From contig CAYQCE010000024.1 of NCBI GenBank assembly GCA_964415885.1, forward strand, positions 1 to 48,528: DNA of 48,528 nucleotides, read 5' to 3'. The stretch is from CAYQCE01 sp964415885. GTDB lineage: Bacteria > Zixibacteria > MSB-5A5 > JAABVY01 > JAHJOQ01. The translations under genes and the position numbers were made by a program. The notes beneath the pieces were generated by a model that ran no database searches, was not told the DNA's origin, and saw nothing but the letters and a program-made list of their open reading frames with translations. Shown here piece after piece: positions 22,840 to 31,540 of the stretch (positions within the stretch are counted from its first letter, which is position 1; every line of letters begins with the position of its first letter).

Positions 22840-23790
22840 CTACCTCGTCCCCACGAAATGCTCCGTAATTGTCTCGGATGCAAGGGCGTCCGAGACGTCT
22901 ATCTTCAAGGCGTCAGTATTGTTACGGAACCACGTCAACTGCCGTTTTGCGTAATTTCGGGTAGCCTGTTGAAACTTGTCTATCATTACCTCCTTCTCAA
23001 ATTCACCATCGAGATATCTGTATGCCTCACTGTAACCTACGATCTTGTCGGCCATTTCGTCGGACATTAGCCGCGATTCTCTCAGCTTTTTTGCCTCTTC
23101 GATCAGGCCGTCCTCGATCATCTGCTCGCATCTGGTGTCTATACGAGAATAAAGCTCCTCCCGCTCCAGTGAGAGCTCGTACATTTTGAAGTCGTAGGGC
23201 AATGGCGGAAGCTGGCTTCGGTCCTTCAGCTCCTGCCTCGTAAGTCCTGTCAGATGATACAATTCGAGGGATCTAACGATTCTAACAATGTCTCGCTTCC
23301 CAATCTCAGATGCCGATATCGGGTCCACTTCACTCAGTTTCTTCCACAGTGATTCAGCACCCTCCTCATCGGCGAGCTTCTTCATTTCATCACGAAACCC
23401 CTCATCGGCGGGCGGAGCCTCGAATATCCCTTCGGTCATGGCTTTGAGATAAAGGCCCGTCCCGACCGTCATGATTGGCGTATTCCCGCGCCGGATAGTC
23501 CCCTCTATCGCCTCATCCGCGAGCTTACGGAAGTCATGCGCGTTGATGAAGTGATCAGGCTCAACGAAGTCCACGAGATGGAACACCGCACGTTCCCGCT
23601 CCGCCTCTGTCGGCTTTGCAGTCCCGATATCCAAGTGTCGGAACACCTGGCGCGAGTCACATGAGACAATCTCTCCCTTTCGTGCCTCCGCAATCTCAAT
23701 GGCTATTCTCGTCTTTCCGATCGCTGTCGATCCGAGAATTGTCAACACTGCCGGTTTGTCTCTATCGCCCAAAACGTTTCTCCAATTCAC
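22840..23790 (-). CDS. miaA: tRNA dimethylallyltransferase
   Basis: A 316-residue enzyme transferring a dimethylallyl group to A37 of tRNAs that read UNN codons. The P-loop is GSTAIGKT (usual GPTAxGKT, with Pro replaced by Ser), followed by DSRQVFRHLDIGTAKP, the VGTGLYLKAMTEG block and the tRNA-binding QQATRNYAKRQLTWFRN. It is the last gene of mutS-mutL-miaA. The outer start is GTG 23790, overlapping the end of mutL by 29 nt. TTG at 23772 has a GGAG SD 7 nt before it and may be the real start, overlapping by 11 nt. The protein would be 310 residues then. Function does not depend on that choice. Confidence 0.94.
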   Translation of the reverse strand: MNWRNVLGDRDKPAVLTILGSTAIGKTRIAIEIAEARKGEIVSCDSRQVFRHLDIGTAKPTEAERERAVFHLVDFVEPDHFINAHDFRKLADEAIEGTIRRGNTPIMTVGTGLYLKAMTEGIFEAPPADEGFRDEMKKLADEEGAESLWKKLSEVDPISASEIGKRDIVRIVRSLELYHLTGLTRQELKDRSQLPPLPYDFKMYELSLEREELYSRIDTRCEQMIEDGLIEEAKKLRESRLMSDEMADKIVGYSEAYRYLDGEFEKEVMIDKFQQATRNYAKRQLTWFRNNTDALKIDVSDALASETITEHFVGTR

Positions 23791-25600
23791 TCTTGCTTAG
23801 CTTGATGAGTGTCGGGCGGCCGTGCGGGCAAACATACGGATTCCCGCAATTGAACAAGTCGACCACAATCCCTTCCATCTCTCCCTCGGTGATACGATCT
23901 CCCGCCTTGATAGCAGCCCTGCAGGCAAAAACCTGCGCCATCTTCTTATGTATATTCTCGCTATGCAAATCAACTCCCTCAAGATCATCCAGGATACTAC
24001 GCAACACGCGCTCCGGGTTATTCCCTCTTATAACTGATGGCGCGGCGTATATAGCCACGCTTCTCACTCCGAACGGCTCAACCTCGAATCCCAGCAAACC
24101 GAGTTCGTCGGTCATGCCGGTTGCGATTGCATACAGTGAGGGATCCAGCTCCACATTCACCGGAAACAGGAGCTTCTGCGATACAAGGCTCGCGCGCTCG
24201 AAGGACGCCAGCGCTTTTTCGTAGAGTATTCGCTCGTGGGCGGCGTGCTGATCTACTATGTAGAGAGCGTCTTTGGAGAATGCAACCAGATAGAGGTCTG
24301 CGAATCCAACTATGTGGTATGGCTGAACCGCACCGGAAACATCGGTCGACACACGACGTTGGCCACTGGGCTCCGTTAGATCGCGTTTCATCTCGTTCTG
24401 TGGTAACGGCTCCATCCATGGTGGCTTATCCAAATTGTATCGTCTTTCGGGAGCGTCTATGCCTGGCCTTGTCTCGAGCGGGAAGCTGCGCTGAGTCCGG
24501 TCAACGTCCTCCCGATGGGTTCTCATGAAGTCAGCTACTGCAGTTTTCGTCCGTGCCGCATAATCCCCGGAGTCAGATGCCGAATGCCCCGCCACTCCTT
24601 CCGGGATCACGTCCGGACTCGATAGCGCACCTGAGACCGCATGATAGAGAACATGGTAGATCGTGCGCTCGTCTTTGAATCGAACCTCGTTCTTGGTTGG
24701 GGAGACGTTTACATCTACAAGGTCCGGGTTGGCCTCAATGTAGATCGCTCCCTGCGGATAGTTGCCTTTTGGCAGCAGGTCGCCGTAACCAGCCATCACT
24801 GCGGCATGGATCACACGCGAAGCTATCGGACGCCTGTTGACGAAGAAGCGCATCTCCATTCGGTGCCTTTTGGCATCCGACGGTGGAGTGATAAATCCCG
24901 CGACACGAACCGGCCCGCTGTCCTGATCGAACGATAACATGCGGTCGAATATATTGCCACCGTAGACATCCTTCACACGTTCGGCGAGGCTCTTTACCTG
25001 CACGAGATCGAACACGACTCGCTCATCATCCATCAGCTTGAAGCCGACACTCGGATTGGCGAGAGCGATAGCGGTAGTCATCTGAATTATCTGGCGTGTT
25101 TCAGTCGTCACCGTCTTGAGGAATTTCTTCCGCGCCGGCAGATTGAAGAACAGCTCGCGCACCTCGATCGACGTACCTTCCGGCGAACCATGTGGAGAAT
25201 TGGACTTGATCTCCCCCCCATCAACCTGGATTCGGGTCCCTCCGGTCTCTCCTCTGCTGCGCGTAATGAGCGTGAACATCGACACCGATGCAATCGACGG
25301 CAGCGCTTCCCCACGGAAACCCATCGTCACGATTGCGAACAGATCCTCCACACTCGAAAGCTTGCTGGTCGCATGCCTTCTGAGAGCGATTTCGGCATCC
25401 TCGACCGTCATCCCAATGCCGTCGTCGGTAACCTTGATCCGCTTCGTGCCGCCATCGGTGATTTCGACAACTACATTCTGCGCCTCGGCGTCGATCGAGT
25501 TTTCGAGCAGTTCCTTGACCACGGACGCCGGACGTTCGACGACCTCTCCAGCCGCGATTTTATTGATCAAAGTGTCCGGGAGTACTCGAATTCTACTCAT
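23762..25600 (-). CDS. mutL: DNA mismatch repair protein MutL (endonuclease type)
   Basis: A 612-residue protein. The N-terminal GHKL ATPase has Glu30 in VVKELLENSIDA, DDGIGM, RHATSKL and GFRGEALPSIASVS. After a linker of about 340-430, the C-terminal dimerisation domain has the metal-binding endonuclease motif DQHAAHERILYE at about 448-459. ACRAAIKAGD and CPHGRP near the end complete the site. This is the nicking MutL found in organisms without MutH. It overlaps the end of mutS by 8 nt and the start of miaA, so the three are translated as a tight operon. Confidence 0.96.
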   Translation of the reverse strand: MSRIRVLPDTLINKIAAGEVVERPASVVKELLENSIDAEAQNVVVEITDGGTKRIKVTDDGIGMTVEDAEIALRRHATSKLSSVEDLFAIVTMGFRGEALPSIASVSMFTLITRSRGETGGTRIQVDGGEIKSNSPHGSPEGTSIEVRELFFNLPARKKFLKTVTTETRQIIQMTTAIALANPSVGFKLMDDERVVFDLVQVKSLAERVKDVYGGNIFDRMLSFDQDSGPVRVAGFITPPSDAKRHRMEMRFFVNRRPIASRVIHAAVMAGYGDLLPKGNYPQGAIYIEANPDLVDVNVSPTKNEVRFKDERTIYHVLYHAVSGALSSPDVIPEGVAGHSASDSGDYAARTKTAVADFMRTHREDVDRTQRSFPLETRPGIDAPERRYNLDKPPWMEPLPQNEMKRDLTEPSGQRRVSTDVSGAVQPYHIVGFADLYLVAFSKDALYIVDQHAAHERILYEKALASFERASLVSQKLLFPVNVELDPSLYAIATGMTDELGLLGFEVEPFGVRSVAIYAAPSVIRGNNPERVLRSILDDLEGVDLHSENIHKKMAQVFACRAAIKAGDRITEGEMEGIVVDLFNCGNPYVCPHGRPTLIKLSKSELEKRFGR

Positions 25601-28193
25601 TGTCGGCTAACTTCTTGAGTTCGGCGAGAAGATTCAGAGCCTGAAGCGGGGTCATGCCGTTCGGCTCCATTTTCTTTATTCTCCCGAAGATACTATCGCG
25701 CGTCCGGTTCGAGTTGCCATACTTGAAGTCGAACAGGCTCTTCTCATCGATCTTCTTCTTACCCCCATTCGCGCTCAGGAACTTGCCCGATTCGAGAAGC
25801 CCGAGTATCGACTTGGCCCTGTCGGTAACCTCTCGTGGCAACCCCGCAAGCCTCGCGACCTCGATGCCGTACGAATCGTCACAACCGCCCGGCACAATCT
25901 TGCGAATGAAAATTATCTCGTCCTGCCATTCTCGCACCGCCACCTGAAAGTTCTTAACACGCTTCAACCTCTTTGCGAGATTTGTCAGCTCATGATAGTG
26001 TGTCGCAAACAGCGTCCGTGCCCGCCGCCCATCCGTTTCGTGGAGGTACTCAGCAACGGACCAGGCTATCGAGAGTCCGTCGTACGTCGATGTCCCCCGG
26101 CCGACCTCATCAAGAAGGATGAGGCTGTGCTTCGATGTGTTGTTAAGAATGTTCGCCGTCTCATTCATCTCGACGAGAAATGTCGATTGACCGCGCGTCA
26201 GCTTGTCGGTGGCTCCGACTCTCGTGAATATCCGATCCACCAGCCCGATCGATGCCGAATCAGCGGGCACAAACGACCCTGTCTGCGCGAGCAAGACTAT
26301 CAGGCCTACCTGTCGCAGATAGGTCGATTTGCCTGCCATATTGGGACCGGTGATAATCTGAATCTGAGACTTGTCGGCATCGACATGAGTGTCGTTCGGT
26401 ACGAAACTGCCCGGCGGCAGGAGGTTCTCAAGTACGGGATGACGCCCCGCCTCGATTTCCAGTACAGTAGAATCGTTAACTTCCGGTCTCGACCAGCGAT
26501 TCTTTTCCGATGTCGTGGCAAAGGACGTTAGAACATCAACCACTGCGGCAAAGAGTGCTGCGTATTGTATCAGTGCAATCTCGTCCGACAGACGCTCGCG
26601 GAGATCCTCGAACAAGCGCAACTCGAGGCTGTTGATCTTCTCCTCCGCTCGCAGGACGATATCTTCCTTCTCCTTCAGCTCTGGAGTTATGAATCGCTCC
26701 GCAGAGACGAGGGTCTGCTTCCGTATGTAATCTTCGGGAATCTTCGACAGATGCGGCTTCGTGACTTCGATATAGTAGCCGAAAACTCGATTGTAGCCGA
26801 CCTTCAGCACAGGGATTCGGGTACGTTCCCGCTCTCTATTCTGAAGTGATGCTATCCAGTCTTTTGAAGACCGGATCGCCTCCTTCATCTCGTCGAGCTC
26901 CGACGAGTAACCGTCCCGAATCAGCCCGCCCTCACTGACATTCGCAGGAGGGGAATCGACCAGTGCGCTATCGATCAGTTTCGTGATCTCTTTTAGCAAA
27001 TTCGGTTTAATATCAAAGGACTTCAACAACGTCGATTCCAGGCCATCGACCTCGATCTTCAGTTCCGCGCACGCGATGAGAGAGTCCTTCAGGTTTACAA
27101 TGTCTCGCGCTGATGCTCGCAGCGAACCAAGCCGTCCGGCAATTCTTTCGAGATCCGAAATCCTCGAGAGCACGTCTGTGACGGTCTTCCGCTCGCTCCG
27201 TTTCTCAACGAGTTCGGAAACGGCATCCAAACGCTCTTTTATCCGAGTAACATCCCGCAACGGGCTGACTATCCACCGTCTCAAAAGCCGCGCGCCCATC
27301 GCGGTGCGTGTCATGTTCATGTGATTGAACAGCGAGTTGACTCCATCCGAAGCGGCGATAATATCGAGATTGGTCAGCGTGGCATTGTCAAGGAACATAA
27401 AGTCGCTGTCATCGGAACGAGACATCTTACGGATATGCTTCAGCGACCCCATCTTCGTCTCTGAGAGATACGAAATTATCACTCCGGCTGGAACGAGAGC
27501 GAGAGTCATATCCTCTACACCGAAACCGTCCAGCGATGCAATCTTGAAATGTTCCAGCAATCGGTCGGTGGAGAGCTGCCGATCGAACTTCCATCCTTCC
27601 ACATAGGTGGCCGCAGAAGTCAGATTGCATTGATTTATCAATTTTTGAGTGGCCTCACTATCCTCGGGCACAAGAATTTCTGACGGCGCGATATTCAGAA
27701 GATAGTCACCGAGTTCGCTCGCACTAAGCTCGCGAACATTAAATTCGCCCGTCGACAGGTCGGCGTGCGCGACACCTGCAGATTCGCCTTCGATCCACAT
27801 TGATGCAATGTAGTTATTCGAATCGTTCTTGAGCGCGCCATCGAGCGCGACAGTTCCGGGAGTTATTATCTCCACCACTTCGCGCTTCACAAGCCCCTTT
27901 GCGAGTTTCGGATCCTCCGTCTGCTCGCAGATCACGACCTTTTGTCCGGCCTCGACGAGCCTGGCGAGATACTTCTCCGCCGCATGATACGGAACACCGG
28001 CGAGTGGAATGCTCTCCGCACCTTTGCCGTGGGAACGCGCCGTGAGAGCTATGCCGAGGATCGGCGCAGCCTTTTTCGCGTCCTCACCGAACATCTCATA
28101 AAAATCGCCCATACGGAAAAAGATTATCTTGTCCGGATATTCCTTCTTTACCCTGTAGTACTGCTCCATCAGCGGTGTGAGTTTCTCGCCCAT
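25593..28193 (-). CDS. mutS: DNA mismatch repair protein MutS
   Basis: An 866-residue mismatch sensor. The mismatch-binding FxE is Phe31-x-Glu33 in RMGDFYEMF. The connector, lever and clamp regions follow (LDNATLTNLDI, RRWIVSPLRD, GYNRVFGYYIEVTKPH). The ATPase has Walker A GPNMAGKST at about 614-622, the STFLVEM signature, Walker B-like LILLDEVGRGTSTYDGLS and FATHYHELT. The C terminus ends TPLQALNLLAELKKLADNE, the usual MutS end. Length is standard. It directly abuts the SPOR/TPR gene (stop at 28194); a GGTGAG stretch just before the ATG serves as SD. Confidence 0.97.
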   Translation of the reverse strand: MGEKLTPLMEQYYRVKKEYPDKIIFFRMGDFYEMFGEDAKKAAPILGIALTARSHGKGAESIPLAGVPYHAAEKYLARLVEAGQKVVICEQTEDPKLAKGLVKREVVEIITPGTVALDGALKNDSNNYIASMWIEGESAGVAHADLSTGEFNVRELSASELGDYLLNIAPSEILVPEDSEATQKLINQCNLTSAATYVEGWKFDRQLSTDRLLEHFKIASLDGFGVEDMTLALVPAGVIISYLSETKMGSLKHIRKMSRSDDSDFMFLDNATLTNLDIIAASDGVNSLFNHMNMTRTAMGARLLRRWIVSPLRDVTRIKERLDAVSELVEKRSERKTVTDVLSRISDLERIAGRLGSLRASARDIVNLKDSLIACAELKIEVDGLESTLLKSFDIKPNLLKEITKLIDSALVDSPPANVSEGGLIRDGYSSELDEMKEAIRSSKDWIASLQNRERERTRIPVLKVGYNRVFGYYIEVTKPHLSKIPEDYIRKQTLVSAERFITPELKEKEDIVLRAEEKINSLELRLFEDLRERLSDEIALIQYAALFAAVVDVLTSFATTSEKNRWSRPEVNDSTVLEIEAGRHPVLENLLPPGSFVPNDTHVDADKSQIQIITGPNMAGKSTYLRQVGLIVLLAQTGSFVPADSASIGLVDRIFTRVGATDKLTRGQSTFLVEMNETANILNNTSKHSLILLDEVGRGTSTYDGLSIAWSVAEYLHETDGRRARTLFATHYHELTNLAKRLKRVKNFQVAVREWQDEIIFIRKIVPGGCDDSYGIEVARLAGLPREVTDRAKSILGLLESGKFLSANGGKKKIDEKSLFDFKYGNSNRTRDSIFGRIKKMEPNGMTPLQALNLLAELKKLADNE

Positions 28194-29198
28194 TTATCTC
28201 ACCACAACCCTGTAGGTTCCCGGGAAAAGCATCTCCAGCTTCTCCTTCGTATCCATCGCGGACTGCTGTGAGCGGAATATGCCGACCCGTACGACCCAGT
28301 ACTTGCGATCTCCGACTATCTTACTCGATAGAAACGGGGTCCATTTCTTCGACTTGAGCCTGCCGACCAGCTCGTTTGCTTCTTTCCGATCACCAAATAC
28401 GCCCATTTCAATCGTGTATGTCAAATCGACCGCCTGCTCGGCGCTTGTCCCGGACACGGTGCGCAGGACAGCATCTGCGAGCTCAGCCGCCCCTATGAAG
28501 TCGTTGTAACGCTCGTCGAGTATGTTATACCCGAGGAGCGCAGACTCGCGTCTCCCACGATCGGCATCGAGAATTGCGCGGTTGTAGATCGCGAGTGCCG
28601 CGAGAGAACCGCCGGACGATATGAGCGGTTTCATAATCTCCCGCGCTTCATCGATATCGTTCATCCCGGCTCTCGCCGATGCTACCCCGAGACGACTCCA
28701 GGCGGACAACGAAGAATCTTCGAAGCGCTTTCTAATCTCACTAAATGCGTCCTCTGCCCTGGAGTATTCTCCGAGTTTCATGTATGCCATTCCCGCGAGC
28801 CAGTATAGCTTGGAGTTGGCAGTCGTGAACGAAACATCTTTACGATACTCCTTATAGAGATCTATCACGTCAGAGTACCGTCCGGAAGCATAGTAGGCAT
28901 CCGCAAGTTCGGCCGGATTTCGGCCACACTGTTTGTCACACAGAACAAGGCTCTTCAGAAGATACTCGATTGCGAGATCGCCCTTCGGTTCGAGCCTCGC
29001 ATGGTAGTAGAGAGCCTCGAGATCGAGGAAGTCGTCCTGCAACAGATAATTCAGTACAGTCGCGGCTGAATCTACCTTTCCCTCGTGCAGCAAATCCTCC
29101 ACCGGAGCATACCTGACTGCGGCAACATCTATTGGAAATGACGAAATGACTGCAACGCACAGCACCGCAGCCGTCAGCGCTCTCAACTTATATGACAT
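28194..29198 (-). CDS. Exported TPR-like protein with SPOR domain
   Basis: A 334-residue protein starting ATG 29198, which gives a clean signal peptide (MSYKLRALTAAVLCVAVISSFPIDVAA). The body is helical with TPR-like repeats (EDLLHEGKVDSAATVLNYLLQ, AGMAYMKLGEYSRAEDAFSEI, RRESALLGYNILDERY). The last 74 residues are a SPOR domain (YTIEMGVFGDRKEANELVGRLKSKKW ... YWVVRVGIFRSQQSAMDTKEKLE). SPOR domains bind peptidoglycan glycan strands lacking stem peptides, such as those made at division sites. It lies between lapB and mutS, 10 nt after lapB. It is possibly an envelope assembly or division factor; the exact role is unknown. Confidence 0.82.
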   Translation of the reverse strand: MSYKLRALTAAVLCVAVISSFPIDVAAVRYAPVEDLLHEGKVDSAATVLNYLLQDDFLDLEALYYHARLEPKGDLAIEYLLKSLVLCDKQCGRNPAELADAYYASGRYSDVIDLYKEYRKDVSFTTANSKLYWLAGMAYMKLGEYSRAEDAFSEIRKRFEDSSLSAWSRLGVASARAGMNDIDEAREIMKPLISSGGSLAALAIYNRAILDADRGRRESALLGYNILDERYNDFIGAAELADAVLRTVSGTSAEQAVDLTYTIEMGVFGDRKEANELVGRLKSKKWTPFLSSKIVGDRKYWVVRVGIFRSQQSAMDTKEKLEMLFPGTYRVVVR

Positions 29199-29208
29199 GA
29201 CAATCCGT

Positions 29209-30267
29209 TTAGTTTTCGGGCGTGGAAAAAGTCTCGACAGTCCTGTTGATAACCTGAGCGGCCTCATTAAATTTATTCTGTTCGCGATACAGCTTCAGCA
29301 GCCCGATCAGCGCCGGGCGATAGTGTGAGTCCAGATCGAGAATCTGCTGATATATCTCCTCGGCCTGCTGACGGTCTCCCTTCTTCTCAGCGAGATTTGC
29401 AAGACCGGCCAGCGCGCTCAGATTATTTTTGTCTCTCTCGAGAATCCTGTTGTAGAGTTCCTCGATTTCACCAAACTGTCCCAACTCGAACAGCACTCTC
29501 TGAAGGCGATCGAACACGAGATCGGATTTCTTCGCGTTGACATCGATGATCATTCGCCACGACTTGGCCGCATCCTCCAGACGCCCTTCCTTCTCATAAG
29601 CATCCCCGAGCCTGACAACAGCTTCGGCGTACGCAGGATCGAGCTTCAGCGCTTCCTTGAATTCGACACGCGCCTTGTGATACTCACCATCGGTCATTAA
29701 CCTGTCGCCCATCTTCAGCTTGTATTTCGCGAGAGGAGATTTGTCCCTTATCTTCGACATTCCGTAGTACTCGTCGCCAGCGCGGTACGCATCCTCCCAG
29801 CGTCCCATCCTTTCGTACAGATTGACGAGCTTCCTGGTCGCGGTGGCCTTCTGTCCGCTCATGCCCGATATCTGTTTGAGAATACGCTCTGCTGCCTCGT
29901 ATTTATCGAGACTCTCGTAGTCCTGAGCAAGATTGTAGAGTATTCGAACTCGATCTGCCTCGCTCACATTCTGTCTCAGATAGAGGTCGTTCGACAGTTG
30001 AAGAGCTTTCTGATTCATGCCCCGCTGTCGGAGCAAAGCTGCGAGCCGCAAATAGGCGTCTATATTGGTCGAGTCGTGAGTGACGGTCTCTTTCAGACGC
30101 AGAAAAGCCAGCGTCTGGTTGCCATCCAGAAGCGCCCGCAGTGCCTCGATATAGCTTTCATCGGGAGAGACACGCTCCTTGCGACCGCTGCGGAAATAGA
30201 AGTAGTAAAGCCCGCCCGCGACTGCGGCCAGCACGACGAGAATGATAATCCAGAGATATCCGCTCAT
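29209..30267 (-). CDS. lapB: LapB-like TPR membrane protein lacking rubredoxin tail
   Basis: A 352-residue protein with one N-terminal transmembrane helix (about 4-24, LWIIILVVLAAVAGGLYYFYF) followed by a basic stretch and about eight TPR motifs (ALQLSNDLYLRQ, KARVEFKEALKLDPAYAEAVVRLGDAYEKEGRLEDA, AEEIYQQILDLDSHYRPALIGLLKLYREQ). Topology and its 4-nt overlap with a lapA-like gene point to LapB (YciM), which controls lipopolysaccharide synthesis via LpxC stability in enterobacteria. Unlike E. coli LapB it stops after the TPRs: there is no C-terminal rubredoxin-like Cys4 domain, and no cysteines remain in the C-terminal part. It may therefore serve a modified role, or be a generic TPR membrane protein. 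Confidence 0.75.
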   Translation of the reverse strand: MSGYLWIIILVVLAAVAGGLYYFYFRSGRKERVSPDESYIEALRALLDGNQTLAFLRLKETVTHDSTNIDAYLRLAALLRQRGMNQKALQLSNDLYLRQNVSEADRVRILYNLAQDYESLDKYEAAERILKQISGMSGQKATATRKLVNLYERMGRWEDAYRAGDEYYGMSKIRDKSPLAKYKLKMGDRLMTDGEYHKARVEFKEALKLDPAYAEAVVRLGDAYEKEGRLEDAAKSWRMIIDVNAKKSDLVFDRLQRVLFELGQFGEIEELYNRILERDKNNLSALAGLANLAEKKGDRQQAEEIYQQILDLDSHYRPALIGLLKLYREQNKFNEAAQVINRTVETFSTPEN

Positions 30268-30590
30268 TCTTCTTTCGCCTCACTTTCCTCGACGAGTTCG
30301 ACATCCTCCAGCGAGCGGTTACGCAGGGCGGCGAGCTCCATCTCGAGCTGTTCGACCTGCTTTCGGCCTGCTCTCACCTCTCCGGACATCTTGATCGACT
30401 GGGCGATTGTCAGGATAAACGACACTATGACGCCTACAATAAAGGCGGCAAGGATCACAACCATCAGGGGAACGTCGAAAAACTGCTCACCCGGGAGGTA
30501 GATATCCACCCTCTGAGAGGAATTATAGATGGCAAAGCCGAGAATTATGACCATAAACACTAATAACAGGAAATATCTTATCGCCCACAT
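30264..30590 (-). CDS. lapA: LapA-domain membrane protein
   Basis: A 108-residue protein with two transmembrane helices (about 4-21 FFLLVFMVIILGFAIYN type; 43-64 LMVVILAAFIVGVIVSFILTIA) and a cytosolic coiled-coil tail (GEVRAGRKQVEQLEMELAALRN) that ends acidic. This is the LapA/DUF1049 pattern: a short periplasmic loop holding a beta segment (NSSQRVDIYLPGEQFFDVPL). LapA works with LapB at the inner membrane in LPS assembly. An ideal AAGGAGG SD precedes the ATG. Its stop overlaps the lapB start by 4 nt (ATGA). It heads the long operon towards mutS-mutL-miaA. Confidence 0.82.
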   Translation of the reverse strand: MWAIRYFLLLVFMVIILGFAIYNSSQRVDIYLPGEQFFDVPLMVVILAAFIVGVIVSFILTIAQSIKMSGEVRAGRKQVEQLEMELAALRNRSLEDVELVEESEAKEE

Positions 30591-30672
30591 GATTCCTCCT
30601 TATTGACCGCCCGTGTCAAACTACCCTGACGCTCATCCCGTGTCAATCAAAAAAGCGGTATCCGACAGGTTA

Positions 30673-31404
30673 TCATCCTTCGTCTTTCTCCTTGTTTCCC
30701 TTATCCTTAGACTTCTCGCCGCCGCTCTTTTCCTCCGGGAAGCCCACGGAATCGAGAATGAAATCGAAATCGTCTTCCACATTGTCTTCCATCTCCCTCT
30801 CTGAGACACACTCGATGAGTATCACGGCATCATCGGTCTCAAGGATGGAAATATGGCCGGTGACGAAATCGCTCAATGTCTCTCCACCTTCGAATGCATA
30901 GTAATACTGCTTCCTGCCGGTGATCTGTGCTCCGCGTTCTCCGCCAAGAAATATCGACCTCGTCCGACGAGGACGGAACGTATATTCGCTTTCCATCCTC
31001 AGAAGGAGGAAAGATCCGTGAGCTTTATCCTTAAGGTCATCATCACCATCGTCCGACATCAAGAAATCCGCATACTCCTTCGGACGCATCTCCTTGGCAT
31101 AATCGATCTCCTCCTTCTTCGCAGCGAGCACCGTCACCTGAGGCTGAGTGAAGAAAGACTCCCTCTGCCTATCGAACCGAGCGGGTATAACAGGGCTCTT
31201 CTGAAGAAGCACCAGTCTCTCAATGTCATCATCATCATTGATTTCCTGGAATTTCCATCGATCGGGGATCTGCATGGTAAACCCAAATGTGTTGTCAACA
31301 TACATAGAGTCGCCAATCACCTTGCCCGCCTTATCCGCATAGACAGTGGATGCGGCTGCAACAAGAAAGAAAGCGATCAGAGCTGTCAGTATTGATCTTT
31401 TCAC
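30673..31404 (-). CDS. Secreted protein of unknown function, PsbP-like start
   Basis: A 243-residue exported protein. GTG 31404 is chosen because GGAGGG sits 7 nt before it and a signal peptide follows directly (MKRSILTALIAFFLVAAASTVYA). The mature part opens with YVDNTFGFTMQIPDRWKFQE, a pattern shared by PsbP-like and DUF1795-like folds. It then has a charged middle and ends in a low-complexity Lys/Glu/Asp/Gly tail (EEKSGGEKSKDKGNKEKDEG). No cysteines or enzyme motif suggest a catalytic role. It lies between lapA and the propeller protein with gaps on both sides, so it may be transcribed alone. Confidence 0.68.
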   Translation of the reverse strand: MKRSILTALIAFFLVAAASTVYADKAGKVIGDSMYVDNTFGFTMQIPDRWKFQEINDDDDIERLVLLQKSPVIPARFDRQRESFFTQPQVTVLAAKKEEIDYAKEMRPKEYADFLMSDDGDDDLKDKAHGSFLLLRMESEYTFRPRRTRSIFLGGERGAQITGRKQYYYAFEGGETLSDFVTGHISILETDDAVILIECVSEREMEDNVEDDFDFILDSVGFPEEKSGGEKSKDKGNKEKDEG

Positions 31405-31540
31405 AGCTATTCCCTCCTCTTTCCTTTCCAAAAACCTACCAAAACCGTCAAGATGTGTCAAGCTCAACTTTGTGGATTGGTCTTCTGTAACTTGATACGA
31501 GACAAGAGGGAATTGAGTTCCTCAAATGCGGACCGGTGAC

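Noticed and set aside
31500..31530. Hairpin after the LVIVD propeller gene as terminator
   Set aside because: The arms (GAGGGAA against TTCCTC) need a bulge and no T-run follows.
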